Shown: positions 1-10,258, counted from the stretch's first letter. The stretch: DNA of 64,000 nucleotides from Phycisphaerae bacterium (GCA_029260075.1 JAJDDY010000065.1:1-64000), one strand, 5' to 3'. The notes: generated from the sequence alone by a model not told the origin. Made by a program: numbers and translations.

Positions 1-159
1 TCGTTCATGCTCGTTGCTCCTTTGTGTTAGCTGGGCTAGCCTTTCGAAAACGCTTGACGACGCTCGATAAACTAACCCGGGAGCAACGGGCTTTCATCCC
101 CATCTGATCAGACAAACGCAACCCGAAGTCTTGGCTGTGACCAAGGGATAACAGGCGTA
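1..159. other. Non-coding left edge
   Basis: No convincing coding frame is seen here. A CTAG at 36-39 followed by loosely element-like sequence could be the decayed left end of the MITE-like element whose right half lies at 160-217. Otherwise nothing is recognised. Confidence 0.3.
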
Positions 160-217
160 CGCTCCCTCACGGTCGCGGCTCGGTAAATCCGTCATTCTAG
201 CGGTGCCAGAGCGCTAG
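160..217. repeat. MITE-like element, copy 1 (right part)
   Basis: This carries the GC-rich core half (CTCCCTCACGGTCGCGGCTCGG) and an end ...GTGCCAGAGCG that stops at a CTAG (214-217). That CTAG also contains the TAG stop codon of the adjoining minus-strand sulfotransferase gene. The left half is degraded or absent. Confidence 0.6.
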
Positions 218-1449
218 ACGGCATAGCCCCAGTTGTCGAAGCAGAATCGCCATTCCTCCGCGATGCGGCGGCGCAGTGGCTCTTGGATGGATGCGTATCG
301 GTTCTTTCGATATCCGCGTAGCGAGCCTACGTATTGACGGAGAACCGGCTCGACGTGATCGAAGTCCGGCAGTGCGAGTTGACCGTAAATCTTGCGCATC
401 TCGCCAACGGGGTCGGCTTCAAGATCGGCGAATGCGACGTCTTGAAACTGACCGGCTGGCACTTGGTGTTTCTGGGCGAAGAACGATTCGTACGTGTTAC
501 GATAGTATCGCACCAACCGGTCTTCGAGCTCGGCTTCGTCAAGCGCCTGAACGCGCATGAACGGCGACACGGTTCGAAAAGTATGTCGGGCTGACTGAAA
601 CACGTCGTATGGGTTGCGATGGATGTGGACGAATTTCGCCTTGGGGAACATGTCGAGCAGCAAGGCGATTCGCGCCGTGTGCGGAGGTGACTTGAGCACG
701 AGCGGCCGGCGCTGGCGATAGCTCAACTTTTTCATGTAGATCGTCATGGCGTCGCGCCAACGCTGCAAGTCGGCATCCGACGCGCCCTCGAACGTCTGGT
801 ACTGCTCGTGCTGGTCGCGCCGGTTCGGAAAAATCCACGCGGTGTAGGGCGAGAGACCGGTCAACGTGCAAAGCGCCAACTCGTCTTCCTGCGGCATCGA
901 CGCGGCGCACTCCATGTTGTCCATCGGGCGCGTCTGAAGCATCATGACGTTGAACAACTCCGTCCCCCATCGCTCCGTCGTCAGAAACGTGCTGGGAAAC
1001 ATCGTCTGAAACGTGTTGGCGAACGCCAAGCGTTTGTCGAGGCAGAGAAGATTGTGAAGATGAGTCGTGCCGCTGCGGTTGAACCCCAGCACGAAAATCG
1101 GCGGCTGAATCTCAACCTCCGCCAGCTTCGCATCGAACGTACGGCGCTCGGTGGCTTCAAACACGGAATTGATCAGCGCGCCGCAGCACGTCGCCAGCGC
1201 GCGAGGCCAATAGCGCGGTGGAATCTTGAAACGGTGATCGGAGAGAAACGCCCACCACTGCGACCACGTGACGCCGTTGAGCAGCATGGACGGCGTCACC
1301 GTCGTGGCCAAGAGGGTTTTTACGCCGCGAAACGGAGCGCTCCGGACACAGCGCACGCCCTCGCGTCTTGCAACGCCTTGCGGCTTAGCGACCTCAGGCG
1401 ACCGCAGCAGCACATGATCGCTGGTCGACGTCGTACCCTGTGCGACCAT
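214..1449 (-). CDS. Sulfotransferase family protein
   Basis: A 411-residue PAPS-dependent sulfotransferase. The 5'-phosphosulfate loop is seen as GFNRSGTTH at about residues 122-130 and the 3'-phosphate-binding region as HRNPYDVFQSARHTF at about 277-291, with LKSPPH at 252-257. No clear signal peptide is present, so it is probably cytoplasmic, sulfating a glycan or lipid acceptor; the acceptor cannot be read from sequence. The ATG at 1449 has GAGGGG about 12 nt upstream. The gene stands alone: the next minus-strand gene upstream is more than 500 bp away. Its TAG stop lies inside the CTAG that borders a MITE-like element. The family assignment is strong and the substrate unknown. Confidence 0.88.
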   Translation of the reverse strand: MVAQGTTSTSDHVLLRSPEVAKPQGVARREGVRCVRSAPFRGVKTLLATTVTPSMLLNGVTWSQWWAFLSDHRFKIPPRYWPRALATCCGALINSVFEATERRTFDAKLAEVEIQPPIFVLGFNRSGTTHLHNLLCLDKRLAFANTFQTMFPSTFLTTERWGTELFNVMMLQTRPMDNMECAASMPQEDELALCTLTGLSPYTAWIFPNRRDQHEQYQTFEGASDADLQRWRDAMTIYMKKLSYRQRRPLVLKSPPHTARIALLLDMFPKAKFVHIHRNPYDVFQSARHTFRTVSPFMRVQALDEAELEDRLVRYYRNTYESFFAQKHQVPAGQFQDVAFADLEADPVGEMRKIYGQLALPDFDHVEPVLRQYVGSLRGYRKNRYASIQEPLRRRIAEEWRFCFDNWGYAV

Positions 1450-1465
1450 GTTCGATTCTGCCCCT

Positions 1466-1606
1466 CTATTTCGTCCGCCGCAGAATCCAAATGATGACGA
1501 TCAGTGTGGCTATCGCCACATACGCTGAAACCAAAAACATCGGTAAATCCGCTCCGTAGTTCGGGCGCAGATGATACGCGAAAAATCCACGCTCCGCGAC
1601 CGTCGG
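1466..1606 (-). other. Short open frame with a membrane segment (possible gene remnant)
   Basis: In the third minus-strand frame there is a 46-codon open stretch ending in TAG 16 nt before the sulfotransferase ATG. Its last 24 codons, from an ATG at 1540, encode a typical transmembrane helix (VAIATLIVIIWIL) followed by RRTK. No start codon exists upstream of that ATG. It is either a very small membrane peptide translated just ahead of the sulfotransferase, or the 3' tail of a membrane gene destroyed by the repeats at 1680-1985. Confidence 0.25.
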
Positions 1607-1730
1607 TCAATCCAATTGGCGACAGCAGTACGGTGACGCCGGAGGGCGAGCTGAACAACAACTAAGGCGACGCCTCCGGTGACTGACGGATTCGGACTGA
1701 GCATCGTGGGCAATCTAACAGTCTGTCTGG

Positions 1731-1862
1731 GAACGTATGTGAGAAGACGTATTCGAGGGTTTGTGATGAACCGAGCCGCGCCCGTGCGGAAGCGGTTTCA
1801 CACGAGAACCCGGATCGCTGCCTCACAGTCGCGGATCGGTATGAGGCATTTCACACACGTTG
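1731..1862. repeat. MITE-like element, copy 2
   Basis: The left end GAACGTATGTGAGAAG (1731) pairs with the inverted right end CATTTCACACACGTT, ending near 1862. The core has GAGCCGCGCCCGT and the inverted, degenerate CACAGTCGCGGATCGG. No clear target duplication is visible. Confidence 0.65.
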
Positions 1863-1879
1863 TAAGCAAGCTGGTCTTC

Positions 1880-1976
1880 GAGCACGTCGAAGCCGTCCCG
1901 AACGTGACACTGGGCTGCGGCCGCGCCAAGGCAGGAGAATCGCCAATGGATCACCGGCTGAAAGCCAGTGCCACAC
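1880..1976. repeat. Family B repeat fragment
   Basis: This ends in GAGAATCGCCAATGG and ATCACCGGCTGAAAGCC followed by AGTGCCACAC, the same tail as the copies near 14365, 53795 and 57340. It sits directly beside MITE copy 2. Confidence 0.5.
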
Positions 1977-1985
1977 TAAGGACTC

Positions 1986-4900
1986 CTACGGGCACACTTG
2001 AGATGTGGAAGGTGTAAACGGATAGTTGTTGCCACCGAACGCATCCACGATCGAGGACGTTTCGCTCACCGTGATCGTGCCATCCAAGACGGGGGTCGGA
2101 CCGCCAGCCACGCCGAGCATGTCGACCCGGGCTTTGATGGGCAGGCCACCGGACCCCGCAGCGCCGCCGAGGCCAGAGAATTTCTGAAGGACGAACACGA
2201 ACTCCTCAACGCCGACCGAGTCACCGACCGCCCTCGCCTCACCGGCAGACAGCGTTCCGATGTCGCCCCACGCCGCCGAGGTAATGCGCATCGGCGGGCC
2301 GAAATCTCCTTCATTCGCCACACCGCAGAGCTCGTCGGCAAACTGTACGTCGTACTCAGAGGCCGCGGCAAGACCACCGCCGGGTTGCACAGTGCTGGGA
2401 ACGATGAATTCACCACGAAGCCAGACGACCTCGTTGCCTAGCGTGCTCCAGTCCATAAACACGGGCGTACACTGTAGCGTGGCGGAAAGGAATGTGGCTT
2501 CTTGGGCTAACGCGCCGGGGCTGTCAAACCCGCGACCAGGAAGTTCACTGTATTCGCCCGGAGCCCCGGCGTACATGGATTGACCATTCCAGACGTCGAA
2601 GGGCGGCGCTAGTCCGGATGCGGTCACGCGAATGGCCTGCCGGGTTCCGGCGACGGCACTCGACGCATCAACACCGATCATGCGCATTGTGCGCAGCGCC
2701 ACCGGAGCGCCGCCATCCGAAAGAATCGTCGCCGGCTGCGGCTGAGCGTTTGGAGCGCAACAGGGAACAGCCACCGCCAAGTTGACACTCGCCGGGTCGA
2801 GACTGTCCTGAGCAACGATGACGCCGTCGCCGTTGAAATTGCCAATCAAACTGGCCCGCCACGTACCGCGACCGAACGTGCCCGCCGTGATCGTGCCGTT
2901 AGCGAAATCAATGAGTAGGTCGCCGATGATGACGTTCGGTAAATCGAGACCGTCCTTGATCCAATTCGTTCCGCCGTTGGTTGACGAATACACACCCGCG
3001 CCTGATCCGATGTACAGCGGCGGCGGGTCCAAGCGCCAGTCGACGGCCAGCGCACGTGCCGATACGCCAACCGGTAAGTCCCCGGTTACGTCGGTCCATG
3101 ATCCACCCAAGTTAGTCGTCTTGGCTACTCGAAGCCCGCTCGTATTATGGTAGGCAACGTAGGCCGTCGACGCGCTCGCGGGATCGACCAAGATATCGCT
3201 AATCTGACCGAACGGTAGGCCGGTCGATCGATCACTCCATGTCGACGCGTTCGTAGTGACGAACACCTTGCCGGTCGTACTACCGGTATAGATCGTATCC
3301 GACGCGCATGTGCCTACTGCGATCGCGTTCAATCTTCCACCGCCGCCGACCGATGTGTCGCTAATGGCAGTCCAATTGGCCCCCACGTCGGCGTCGCGCG
3401 TCCGCCAGACCCGGTTCGTGCCACCGAGCAGCGTGCGCGAATCGTTCGGATCCATAACCAGCGGCGCAATGAAATTGGCCGGGTCGCCAGCCGCTTCCCA
3501 TGGTCCGGTGATCTCGGCTTGAAAAGCATCTCCGAAGAAGCGGTACACCGTGAGGTAGACATAGGTCGTGTACTTACGCAATGGCTGCGTGACATCGTAT
3601 AGAAGGAACCCGCCGTCCCCACCGATGATTTGAGGCCACATGTCGCCACTGAGATCGCGGCCGATGGTCCCGTTGTCCTGCGTTCCACCCATCACCTGCG
3701 CCGGATCGGTTGGATGGATCGCGATGTTGTAATTCTGCGTTACTGTGAGCGTCGCGTTCCTGTTGATCCACGACGCTCCGCCGTCCGCACTCTTCCAAAC
3801 ACCGCCGTCGTTGCCAATCCACAGATCACCCGTGGCGCCGAAAGCAATGGTGTGCTGGTCGGGGTGAAGTTGACCGGTTGGGCGAATCGTGATATCGGTC
3901 CAGGACGCCCCACCGTCCGTACTCTTAATCACCCCAGCGACAGCGTACGTCGGAAACACGCCTCCGGCGTAGATCACGTCGGCGTTCGTTGGATCGACCC
4001 CAATGAACGCATCGTACCAACCCTGCGGACTCGGAAAATTAGGCGTGTTGTTCTGTTGTACCCAGGTGTTGCCGCCGTCGACGGTCTTGAACAACCCACG
4101 TAGGCCGGCCGACCCGCTGATGAACGCCGTGTACACGGTGGTTGGATCAGATGGCGCCAGCGCGACGAGAACGCGCGAAATGTTGTTGTTGGCCAGACCG
4201 TTGGTCAACTTCGTGAACGTACCACCGCTGTCTTGCGATCGATAAACGCCATCGGAATGTCTTCCGACAAACACCGTAGCCGTGTTGATCGGGTCGACGG
4301 CTAACCCCGACGCACGCCCGCTCAAAAGCTTCGTCCACGTAACACCGCCGTCTTCGGAGCGCACGTAACCGGCGTCGCCGGTAAGATGGATACGAAGCGG
4401 GTTAGCCGGGTCGACGATGAGCCCACTACACCACACGCCGACTTGCGCTGTAGTCGCGATGCGAACCCACGTAGCCCCACCGTCCGTGGAGCGAAAGACG
4501 CCGTCGCCATTCGTTTGCGTCGTATACTCACCCGTGCCGACGTAGACCGTTTCCGGGTTCGTCGGATCGAGTGCGACGCACCCATGATTGAGATTGGGCA
4601 GCTCATCGGTCAGCGGCGTCCACAGCGCGCCGCCATCGATCGTCTTCCACACCCCGCCCGATGCAGAAGCAATGTACACCGTATCCGGATCAGTGGGATG
4701 CGTGGCGATCGACACTACGCGCCCCGACGCATCATCATTGCCGCTCCAAAACTCACCAAGAATCGGACGCGGACCGAGCGGCTGCCACACGAGCCCAACC
4801 GCCGACTCAGCCGTTTGCTTCCGAAGGTGAACCGGCGTCCAATTCGGAACCGACTCGCCGCGGATTCGGATATACCCCGGAGGCGGCGGCCCCATCTTCA

Positions 4901-5114
4901 TGGGCCGCTTCGGTGTGCGGAATGCAGGTTCGTCGGGTGACAGCACGGCGGCATCAAACCGCGCTTCGACAGATCGTCCCTCTTGCGACAACGCCGACGT
5001 CGCCACGTCATTCCAACCAGACCGTTGGTGATTGGCGCAGCCGGTACCCAAGACCAATGAAATGGCCAATAGAGCGAACGTCCAAAGAAACCGTCGTGAT
5101 GCCCTACCGATCAT
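1986..5114 (-). CDS. Asp-box (BNR/sortilin-like) beta-propeller lipoprotein
   Basis: A surface lipoprotein of about 1042 residues. The start chosen is ATG 5114 (MIGRASRR), preceded by GGGAAAGAG. It opens a lipoprotein signal sequence (LWTFALLAISLVLGTGC) whose lipobox Cys falls near residue 26. The longer open frame to 5264 is MITE-encoded and rejected. At least eight Asp-boxes follow (TIDGGALW, STDGGATW, SEDGGVTW, TVDGGNTW, STDGGASW, SADGGASW, STNGGTNW), spaced as in seven- to ten-bladed exo-alpha-sialidase/sortilin propellers. The last ~270 residues are a separate beta-rich region beginning with a Ca-loop-like FNGDGVIVAQD. The family is widespread as an extracellular binding or glycosidase-like scaffold. 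No catalytic set is clear, so enzymatic activity is not claimed. Confidence 0.85.
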   Translation of the reverse strand: MIGRASRRFLWTFALLAISLVLGTGCANHQRSGWNDVATSALSQEGRSVEARFDAAVLSPDEPAFRTPKRPMKMGPPPPGYIRIRGESVPNWTPVHLRKQTAESAVGLVWQPLGPRPILGEFWSGNDDASGRVVSIATHPTDPDTVYIASASGGVWKTIDGGALWTPLTDELPNLNHGCVALDPTNPETVYVGTGEYTTQTNGDGVFRSTDGGATWVRIATTAQVGVWCSGLIVDPANPLRIHLTGDAGYVRSEDGGVTWTKLLSGRASGLAVDPINTATVFVGRHSDGVYRSQDSGGTFTKLTNGLANNNISRVLVALAPSDPTTVYTAFISGSAGLRGLFKTVDGGNTWVQQNNTPNFPSPQGWYDAFIGVDPTNADVIYAGGVFPTYAVAGVIKSTDGGASWTDITIRPTGQLHPDQHTIAFGATGDLWIGNDGGVWKSADGGASWINRNATLTVTQNYNIAIHPTDPAQVMGGTQDNGTIGRDLSGDMWPQIIGGDGGFLLYDVTQPLRKYTTYVYLTVYRFFGDAFQAEITGPWEAAGDPANFIAPLVMDPNDSRTLLGGTNRVWRTRDADVGANWTAISDTSVGGGGRLNAIAVGTCASDTIYTGSTTGKVFVTTNASTWSDRSTGLPFGQISDILVDPASASTAYVAYHNTSGLRVAKTTNLGGSWTDVTGDLPVGVSARALAVDWRLDPPPLYIGSGAGVYSSTNGGTNWIKDGLDLPNVIIGDLLIDFANGTITAGTFGRGTWRASLIGNFNGDGVIVAQDSLDPASVNLAVAVPCCAPNAQPQPATILSDGGAPVALRTMRMIGVDASSAVAGTRQAIRVTASGLAPPFDVWNGQSMYAGAPGEYSELPGRGFDSPGALAQEATFLSATLQCTPVFMDWSTLGNEVVWLRGEFIVPSTVQPGGGLAAASEYDVQFADELCGVANEGDFGPPMRITSAAWGDIGTLSAGEARAVGDSVGVEEFVFVLQKFSGLGGAAGSGGLPIKARVDMLGVAGGPTPVLDGTITVSETSSIVDAFGGNNYPFTPSTSQVCP

Positions 5115-5193
5115 GAGTGACTCTTTCCCATAGTGCCTGACTTCGCGGACAACCAATCCGTTCGTGAATCCTACTCGACAACCTCGTTCGGTA

Positions 5194-5348
5194 CTAGCGC
5201 ATTGCCACGGCTCAAGCCACGGGTTGGTCCGAACCGAGCCGCGACCGTGAGGGAGCGTCTTCAAGCTGTCGCCACCGGCTTTCGAACACCGGCATCGTCA
5301 CAGGCGCGGCTCAGCAAACCCTTCATTCGAGGTGCGACAGAGCACTAG
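5194..5348. repeat. MITE-like element, copy 3, with CTAG duplication
   Basis: CTAG at 5194-5197 and again at 5345-5348 bound a 147-bp element. The left end runs CGCATTGCCACGGCTC and the inverted right end TGCTCTGTCGCACCTCG; both lead into GGGTT and then GAGCCGCG cores. The right-hand CTAG contains the TAG stop of the fibre-protein gene. Confidence 0.75.
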
Positions 5349-7864
5349 TTGCGGCATCCGGCTAAGGTCGGTTCGCGCACGGCTGCCACGTCCCTAAGCG
5401 CCGTTTCGATGCGATCAAGCCGCTTACGCAGTGCATCAGTTTCCTTGCGCATCGCACGCATGTCCGCGACACGGCCGTCGTTCAATTCGCGAAGCGCTTC
5501 TACAAGGAGCGCCTCCATGCCGCGTACGGTCACATACTTGTAGCCGTCAGCATCTTCTTCCACCCATTCAGGGAATACAGTTTCGACTTCCTGCGCAATC
5601 AGGCCTGTCTGGCGCCCGGGCATGGCGAAGTGTTCACCGGGGTTCTTGTACTCAAATGTCACGCCGGAAAGCCGCAAGAGGCGATGAAGAGCACCGCGGA
5701 GCGGTTCTACGTTCTTCTTCAACCGCGCGTCAGAATAGACCGCCCAAGAACCGCCGCCGGGTTTGGCCGCATTACCGTTTACCGCCAGTTGAAACACGCC
5801 GGGCGCGTTCGTACCAATGCCCACGCCGCCCGCCGCGCGAATGAGAAACTGTGCTGGACCAGTCGAAGAAAACCGAGGCCCTTCATCGTCCGCCCAAACG
5901 AACGTACCGTCGTGAATCGCGGTAGCCGTGCGGCCAGCAGCCAAGCTATATCGCCCTTCCGCTGCGTTGTCCGCACCTCCGGGAACCCTGGCGCCGGTTC
6001 CGGACGCCGTATTGCTGTGGCCACCGCCAATCGACGCGTACAAACCGCTTGCGTTGTTGCTCCAGCCTCCGGATACCGTTGCGCCGGACGCATCGCTGAC
6101 GCTGCCCGTTCCGTTGCCAGCGTGATTATCCCAACCGCCGCTCACCGTACCGAAACTGTCGTTCACGGTGTTGGACCTGAACTGTGGCGCGGAATTTGTC
6201 TTTCCTCCGCCACCGCCAACCGTACCACCCACAACGCCAACGCCTACGGCATTCTGCGCATAGCCACCCACAATACTCGGTCCGTTGTTGTTCGGCATGA
6301 TCTGCAAAGCGCGGCGATTGTTGACGCGAATCGACAGTGACATAGCGTCCGTCGTACCCAGGAAGTCCGACGCTGCGGAAGTACCTGAATTACCGCCAAG
6401 ACGCCACAGGCCATTCGTACTGCCAGCCGCCGTCGTTTGCACGGTACCGTCGGGAAACTTGAAACCACCCGCAAGCGACTCCACGATCCCGTTCACGTTG
6501 AATTTGGAGTTCAGTTGTGACGTTCCAACACCCACGTTGCCGGCAGCGCTCAGCAACATCGCATCCACGAACGTACCGCCGCTTTGAGTTCGCAGCGCGA
6601 GACCAATGGATGACGACCCGGACTTATCGCGGGCTTGCACGTACGCCGTGCCGTTGCGACCGTCACCCTCATACGCGTAAAGATAAAGGTGCCCACGACC
6701 ATAATAGTCGCCGGCGACGTGAAGCATGCCCTTCGGCGCATTCGTCCCGATACCGACGCCGCCCGAGGCTCGAATGAGAAACTGATTCGGACCGGTCGAA
6801 GCGAATTTGTTCATCACGTCCGGCGCATCCGTGGCGTCTCCCCACACAAACGATCCTGCGTGCGCGGCCTCAGCGCCATGCCCCGCTGCAAGACTGAGAT
6901 CGCCGGAAGCGACGTTGCCCAAACCACCCGGAACCGTGGCGCAGGTTCCGGAGGCTGAATTCCACATCCCGGTCCAGCTGCCGTCACCGATGTCGTACAT
7001 CCCACCACCACCGACCACCGCACCGACACCACTGGCTTCGCTGCGCCAACCTCCACTGACTACGGCGAAATCTGCGGACGCTATCGAAGAGTTTCCGCCA
7101 CTGACGACGGAATGAAGCCCTTCGGCCCTATTGCTCCACCCACCGGCCACAGTCGCATATGGCGCCAAAGCTTCGTTTCCCGCTCCGCCGCTCACCGTGG
7201 AGGCTGTCGCGAAAGCATTGTTGTACCGACCTCCGGAGACTGTACCCGCCCGCGCGTTACTCAGGTTGGCGTCGCGGTTACCGACGCGGTTATGCGCTCC
7301 GCCGCCAACTGTACCGTAATCATCAGTTACCGCGTTGTGCTGAGGATCAAGCGCGTCCGTCCCCGCGTTGCCACCGCCGCTGATGGTTCCGCCTACGACG
7401 CCGTCGGCAACGAAGTTCCCGCTCCAACCCCCGACAAGATTCGGGCTCGTGTTGTTCGGTTGCGGGCAGAAACCGGGAAGCGCCAACGCAAGCGGCGTTG
7501 GTGTTACGTGTTGTCGCGGCGTCAACGGCAACACAGTGGCCGCGCCTGACGGATAGGCAACAGCGACCCCTAGCCAACAGTCAACGGAGGTCACAACCGC
7601 GGTGCCGAAATCCAACTCAACATCGAACAATCCGTTGACGACGTCCACGCCCTCATGCAAGTCGACACCAAGCGCAGCGCCGGTCGTCTCGCTGTCCCAA
7701 AGCGTGAATTCGAGGTCGACGGACCCGGAAAGTGGTTGTCCATCCATCTTGAGTTGCCCCTGATAGGTGAAGGCGGTGCCGATGGGCGCGGCAGCGTGTA
7801 CGTGGTAGGGATAAAGTGCAACTACAACGAAGGTGGCAGATACTGACATCCGCAAGCCTTGCAT
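5345..7864 (-). CDS. Fibre-like surface protein with C-terminal S74 intramolecular chaperone
   Basis: An 839-residue exported protein. The ATG at 7864 has GGGAG upstream and a signal peptide ends near HAAA (residue 26). The N-terminal region (FTYQGQLKMDGQPL) is a beta domain common to these planctomycete proteins. Two long blocks of collagen-head-like or YadA-head-like repeats (SGGxxNxASGxxAxVxGG) follow, each ending in QFLIRAxGGVGIGTNAP. The last ~120 residues are an S74 endosialidase-type chaperone: YSDARLKKNV with the autocleavage Ser, GLIAQEVETVFPEWV and YKYVTVRGMEALLVEAL, then a short coiled coil. In known S74 proteins the chaperone trimerises the fibre and cuts itself off. A trimeric cell-surface fibre or adhesin is inferred. 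The stop TAG lies in the CTAG of MITE copy 3. Confidence 0.85.
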   Translation of the reverse strand: MQGLRMSVSATFVVVALYPYHVHAAAPIGTAFTYQGQLKMDGQPLSGSVDLEFTLWDSETTGAALGVDLHEGVDVVNGLFDVELDFGTAVVTSVDCWLGVAVAYPSGAATVLPLTPRQHVTPTPLALALPGFCPQPNNTSPNLVGGWSGNFVADGVVGGTISGGGNAGTDALDPQHNAVTDDYGTVGGGAHNRVGNRDANLSNARAGTVSGGRYNNAFATASTVSGGAGNEALAPYATVAGGWSNRAEGLHSVVSGGNSSIASADFAVVSGGWRSEASGVGAVVGGGGMYDIGDGSWTGMWNSASGTCATVPGGLGNVASGDLSLAAGHGAEAAHAGSFVWGDATDAPDVMNKFASTGPNQFLIRASGGVGIGTNAPKGMLHVAGDYYGRGHLYLYAYEGDGRNGTAYVQARDKSGSSSIGLALRTQSGGTFVDAMLLSAAGNVGVGTSQLNSKFNVNGIVESLAGGFKFPDGTVQTTAAGSTNGLWRLGGNSGTSAASDFLGTTDAMSLSIRVNNRRALQIMPNNNGPSIVGGYAQNAVGVGVVGGTVGGGGGKTNSAPQFRSNTVNDSFGTVSGGWDNHAGNGTGSVSDASGATVSGGWSNNASGLYASIGGGHSNTASGTGARVPGGADNAAEGRYSLAAGRTATAIHDGTFVWADDEGPRFSSTGPAQFLIRAAGGVGIGTNAPGVFQLAVNGNAAKPGGGSWAVYSDARLKKNVEPLRGALHRLLRLSGVTFEYKNPGEHFAMPGRQTGLIAQEVETVFPEWVEEDADGYKYVTVRGMEALLVEALRELNDGRVADMRAMRKETDALRKRLDRIETALRDVAAVREPTLAGCRN

Positions 7865-8252
7865 GATCGTCTCCCGTTCTGAATCCTAAGTCCCCTTGAC
7901 ACAAGAAATGCGGCGCGCCGACACACCGTACCGAAAGCGGCACGTCCATCGCTTCGGGCTGATGCCACCGCGCGCATCCGCGACAATTTCTCGATCCTAT
8001 CATGTATGCACGTCGAGATGCAATAGTTGGGGGGTCGCTTCGAGCAAACGCAAGGGGCGGACCAAGTGGGAAACGTTACCGGACGCGCACCATAGGCGCC
8101 GGATCAAACCGCCCTGCCCACATGTTTGGGCGAATCAACGACGCTCGAAAGACGTCCTCGCGGCCCACGAAGGCCACCGACAGTCGCCTCGCTCAACCAA
8201 TCTCGCGAACAGTAGCTCTACGGAAAACCTGGTATGACACAGGAACTAACCC
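7865..8252. other. Intergenic region without recognised gene
   Basis: 388 bp between the 3' end of the acetoacetyl-CoA synthetase gene and the start of the fibre gene, both on the minus strand. It must hold the promoter of the fibre gene, but no confident -35/-10 pair could be picked. No repeat of the two main families is seen. Confidence 0.4.
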
Positions 8253-10238
8253 TTACACGATCCCTTCGTACTCATCCAACACATCAGGGTTCGCGAGGGC
8301 GTCTCGGTTGGGGACATTGTCGCCGTGGATCATTAGTTGTACGGCCAACTCGACTTTTTTTCCGCTGATCGTGTAGGGCACGGCCGAGACTTGTTTGATG
8401 ATGCGGGGTACGTGACGCTTGGACGCGCCTTGAGCGATTCGCTGTTTGATCGTGTCGATTAGTTCACTCGTAATTGACAGCCCCTCGCGCAGGACTACAA
8501 ACAGACAAACTTCCACGTCGGCGTCTTCAGTTCGTTTGCCCACGACCACACTGTCGACCACCTCCTCCATGGCCTCCACAATGCGGTAGATTTCTGCCGT
8601 GCCGATGCGCACGCCGCCGGGGTTGAGCGTGGCGTCGGATCGACCGTATACAATGACACCGCCGCGCTCGGTGATCTCGACGAAGTCGCCGTGCCTCCAG
8701 ACGCCGTCGAAGTGATCGAAGTAGGCCTTGCGATACTTTTCGCCGTCGGGGTCATTCCAAAACCCGATCGGTTGCGAGGGGAACGGAGCGCAGCAGACAA
8801 GTTCACCCTTTTGTCCGATCAACGGTTGACCATCGGCGTCCACGGCCCGCACGTCCATGCCAAGACCGAGGCACTGAATCTCACCGGGGTAGACGGGCAG
8901 GATGGGGTTGCCGAGCATGAAGCAACTGATAATGTCGGTACCGCCGCAAATGCTGGAGAGTTGGACATCATCCTTAATGTGCTCGTAGACCCAGCGAAAG
9001 TTCTCGTCGGTCAGGGGCGACCCTGTGGAGAGGACCGCCCGCAGTTTCGATAGGTCGTGCTCTGTCCGCGGATCCAAACCCACCTTTTCGCACGCGGAGA
9101 TGAACTTCGGGCTCGTGCCGAACACCGAAACACCCAATCGCTCCGCCATCGCCCAGAGCGTACGCGGTTTCGGATGAAACGGACTGCCTTCGTACAAGAC
9201 GATCGTGGCGCCCACGCCAAGTGCGCTCACCAGCCAGTTCCACATCATCCACCCGCACGTGGTGAAGTAGAAAATACGATCGTCGCGACGAAGATCGCAG
9301 TGCAGTATGAGTTCCTTCATCTGCTGCAACAACGTGCCGCCGTGACCGTGGACGATGCACTTGGGGACGCCCGTCGTGCCCGACGAATACATGATGTACA
9401 GCGGATGATCGAACGAAACGGCTTCGAACTCGGGGCGTAGCGCATCGTCTTTAGGATCGGACGAAGCGCCGTTCGGCGCATCATGGTCGCCGCCGTCGAG
9501 GAAATCCGACCATACAACAGCCCCGTCGATCGAAGAAACGTCGGGGGCGTCATTGACATACGCCACAATCACGACGCGATTGATGCTGTCGATTTTGGCG
9601 ACGATACCGCGCACGCGATCCAGCGAATCGATAGGCTTACCGTTGTAGGTGTATCCGTCGGCCGCAATCAGTACCGTAGGTTTGATCTGGCCGAACCGAT
9701 CGAACACACCGTCGATTCCGAAATCCGGCGAGCACGAGGACCAAATGGCGCCAATGCTTGCCGTCGCGAGCATGGCGATAACAGCCTCCGGGATGTTGGG
9801 AATAAACGCGGCGACGCGGTCACCCTTCACGACACCGGCCTGCCGAAGCGCACGCGCGCAGCGGGAAACTTCGATGTTCAACTCGCGATAGGTGATCGAT
9901 CGCGTGCGGCCAAGCTCGTTTTGAGATTCGATCGCGGTGTGGTCATCGGCGAACCGGAGCAGATGAGCGGCGAAGTTGAGTTTCATCCCGGGGAACCACT
10001 TCGTGTCGAGCATTCCCTGGCCGGAGACCACTGCATCGGCCGCATGAAGCGGCTTGATACCGGCGAAGTCGATCATCCGCGTCCAAAACGCATTACGACT
10101 GTCGACGGACCACGCGTGCAACGCCGGCCATGTCGGTTCAATTCCGTCCTCCTCAACCACCCGGGTGAGGAAGGCGTGCATCTGCGTACGTCGGCAGCGC
10201 CGCGCCGACGGCGTCCATACTGGTTTGGTTTCAGGCAT
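8253..10238 (-). CDS. Acetoacetate--CoA ligase (acetoacetyl-CoA synthetase)
   Basis: A 661-residue member of the ANL adenylating superfamily. It activates acetoacetate with ATP and CoA, feeding ketone bodies or polyhydroxybutyrate breakdown products into acetyl-CoA metabolism. The AMP-binding loop [10 protein letters not shown] is at about 284-293. CGWMMWNW and STGSPL are characteristic of the acetoacetyl-specific branch, and the catalytic Lys lies in ISGKKVE near 627. Start ATG 10238 (MPETKPVW) is preceded by GAGAAG; the open frame to 10304 is not supported. The length matches the family (650-660). It is a cytosolic enzyme and no operon partner is obvious, although dprA lies upstream on the same strand beyond a repeat-filled gap. 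Confidence 0.9.
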   Translation of the reverse strand: MPETKPVWTPSARRCRRTQMHAFLTRVVEEDGIEPTWPALHAWSVDSRNAFWTRMIDFAGIKPLHAADAVVSGQGMLDTKWFPGMKLNFAAHLLRFADDHTAIESQNELGRTRSITYRELNIEVSRCARALRQAGVVKGDRVAAFIPNIPEAVIAMLATASIGAIWSSCSPDFGIDGVFDRFGQIKPTVLIAADGYTYNGKPIDSLDRVRGIVAKIDSINRVVIVAYVNDAPDVSSIDGAVVWSDFLDGGDHDAPNGASSDPKDDALRPEFEAVSFDHPLYIMYSSGTTGVPKCIVHGHGGTLLQQMKELILHCDLRRDDRIFYFTTCGWMMWNWLVSALGVGATIVLYEGSPFHPKPRTLWAMAERLGVSVFGTSPKFISACEKVGLDPRTEHDLSKLRAVLSTGSPLTDENFRWVYEHIKDDVQLSSICGGTDIISCFMLGNPILPVYPGEIQCLGLGMDVRAVDADGQPLIGQKGELVCCAPFPSQPIGFWNDPDGEKYRKAYFDHFDGVWRHGDFVEITERGGVIVYGRSDATLNPGGVRIGTAEIYRIVEAMEEVVDSVVVGKRTEDADVEVCLFVVLREGLSITSELIDTIKQRIAQGASKRHVPRIIKQVSAVPYTISGKKVELAVQLMIHGDNVPNRDALANPDVLDEYEGIV

Positions 10239-10258
10239 CGCTTCTCTACTCTTATGTG

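Noticed and set aside
5115-5264. N-terminal extension of the Asp-box lipoprotein
   Set aside because: The extension is translated MITE core (HGRGSVRTN); the lipoprotein signal begins at 5114.
7896-8237. 113-codon plus-strand open frame upstream of the fibre gene
   Set aside because: Arg/Ser/His-rich composition, no start signal and no recognisable motif.
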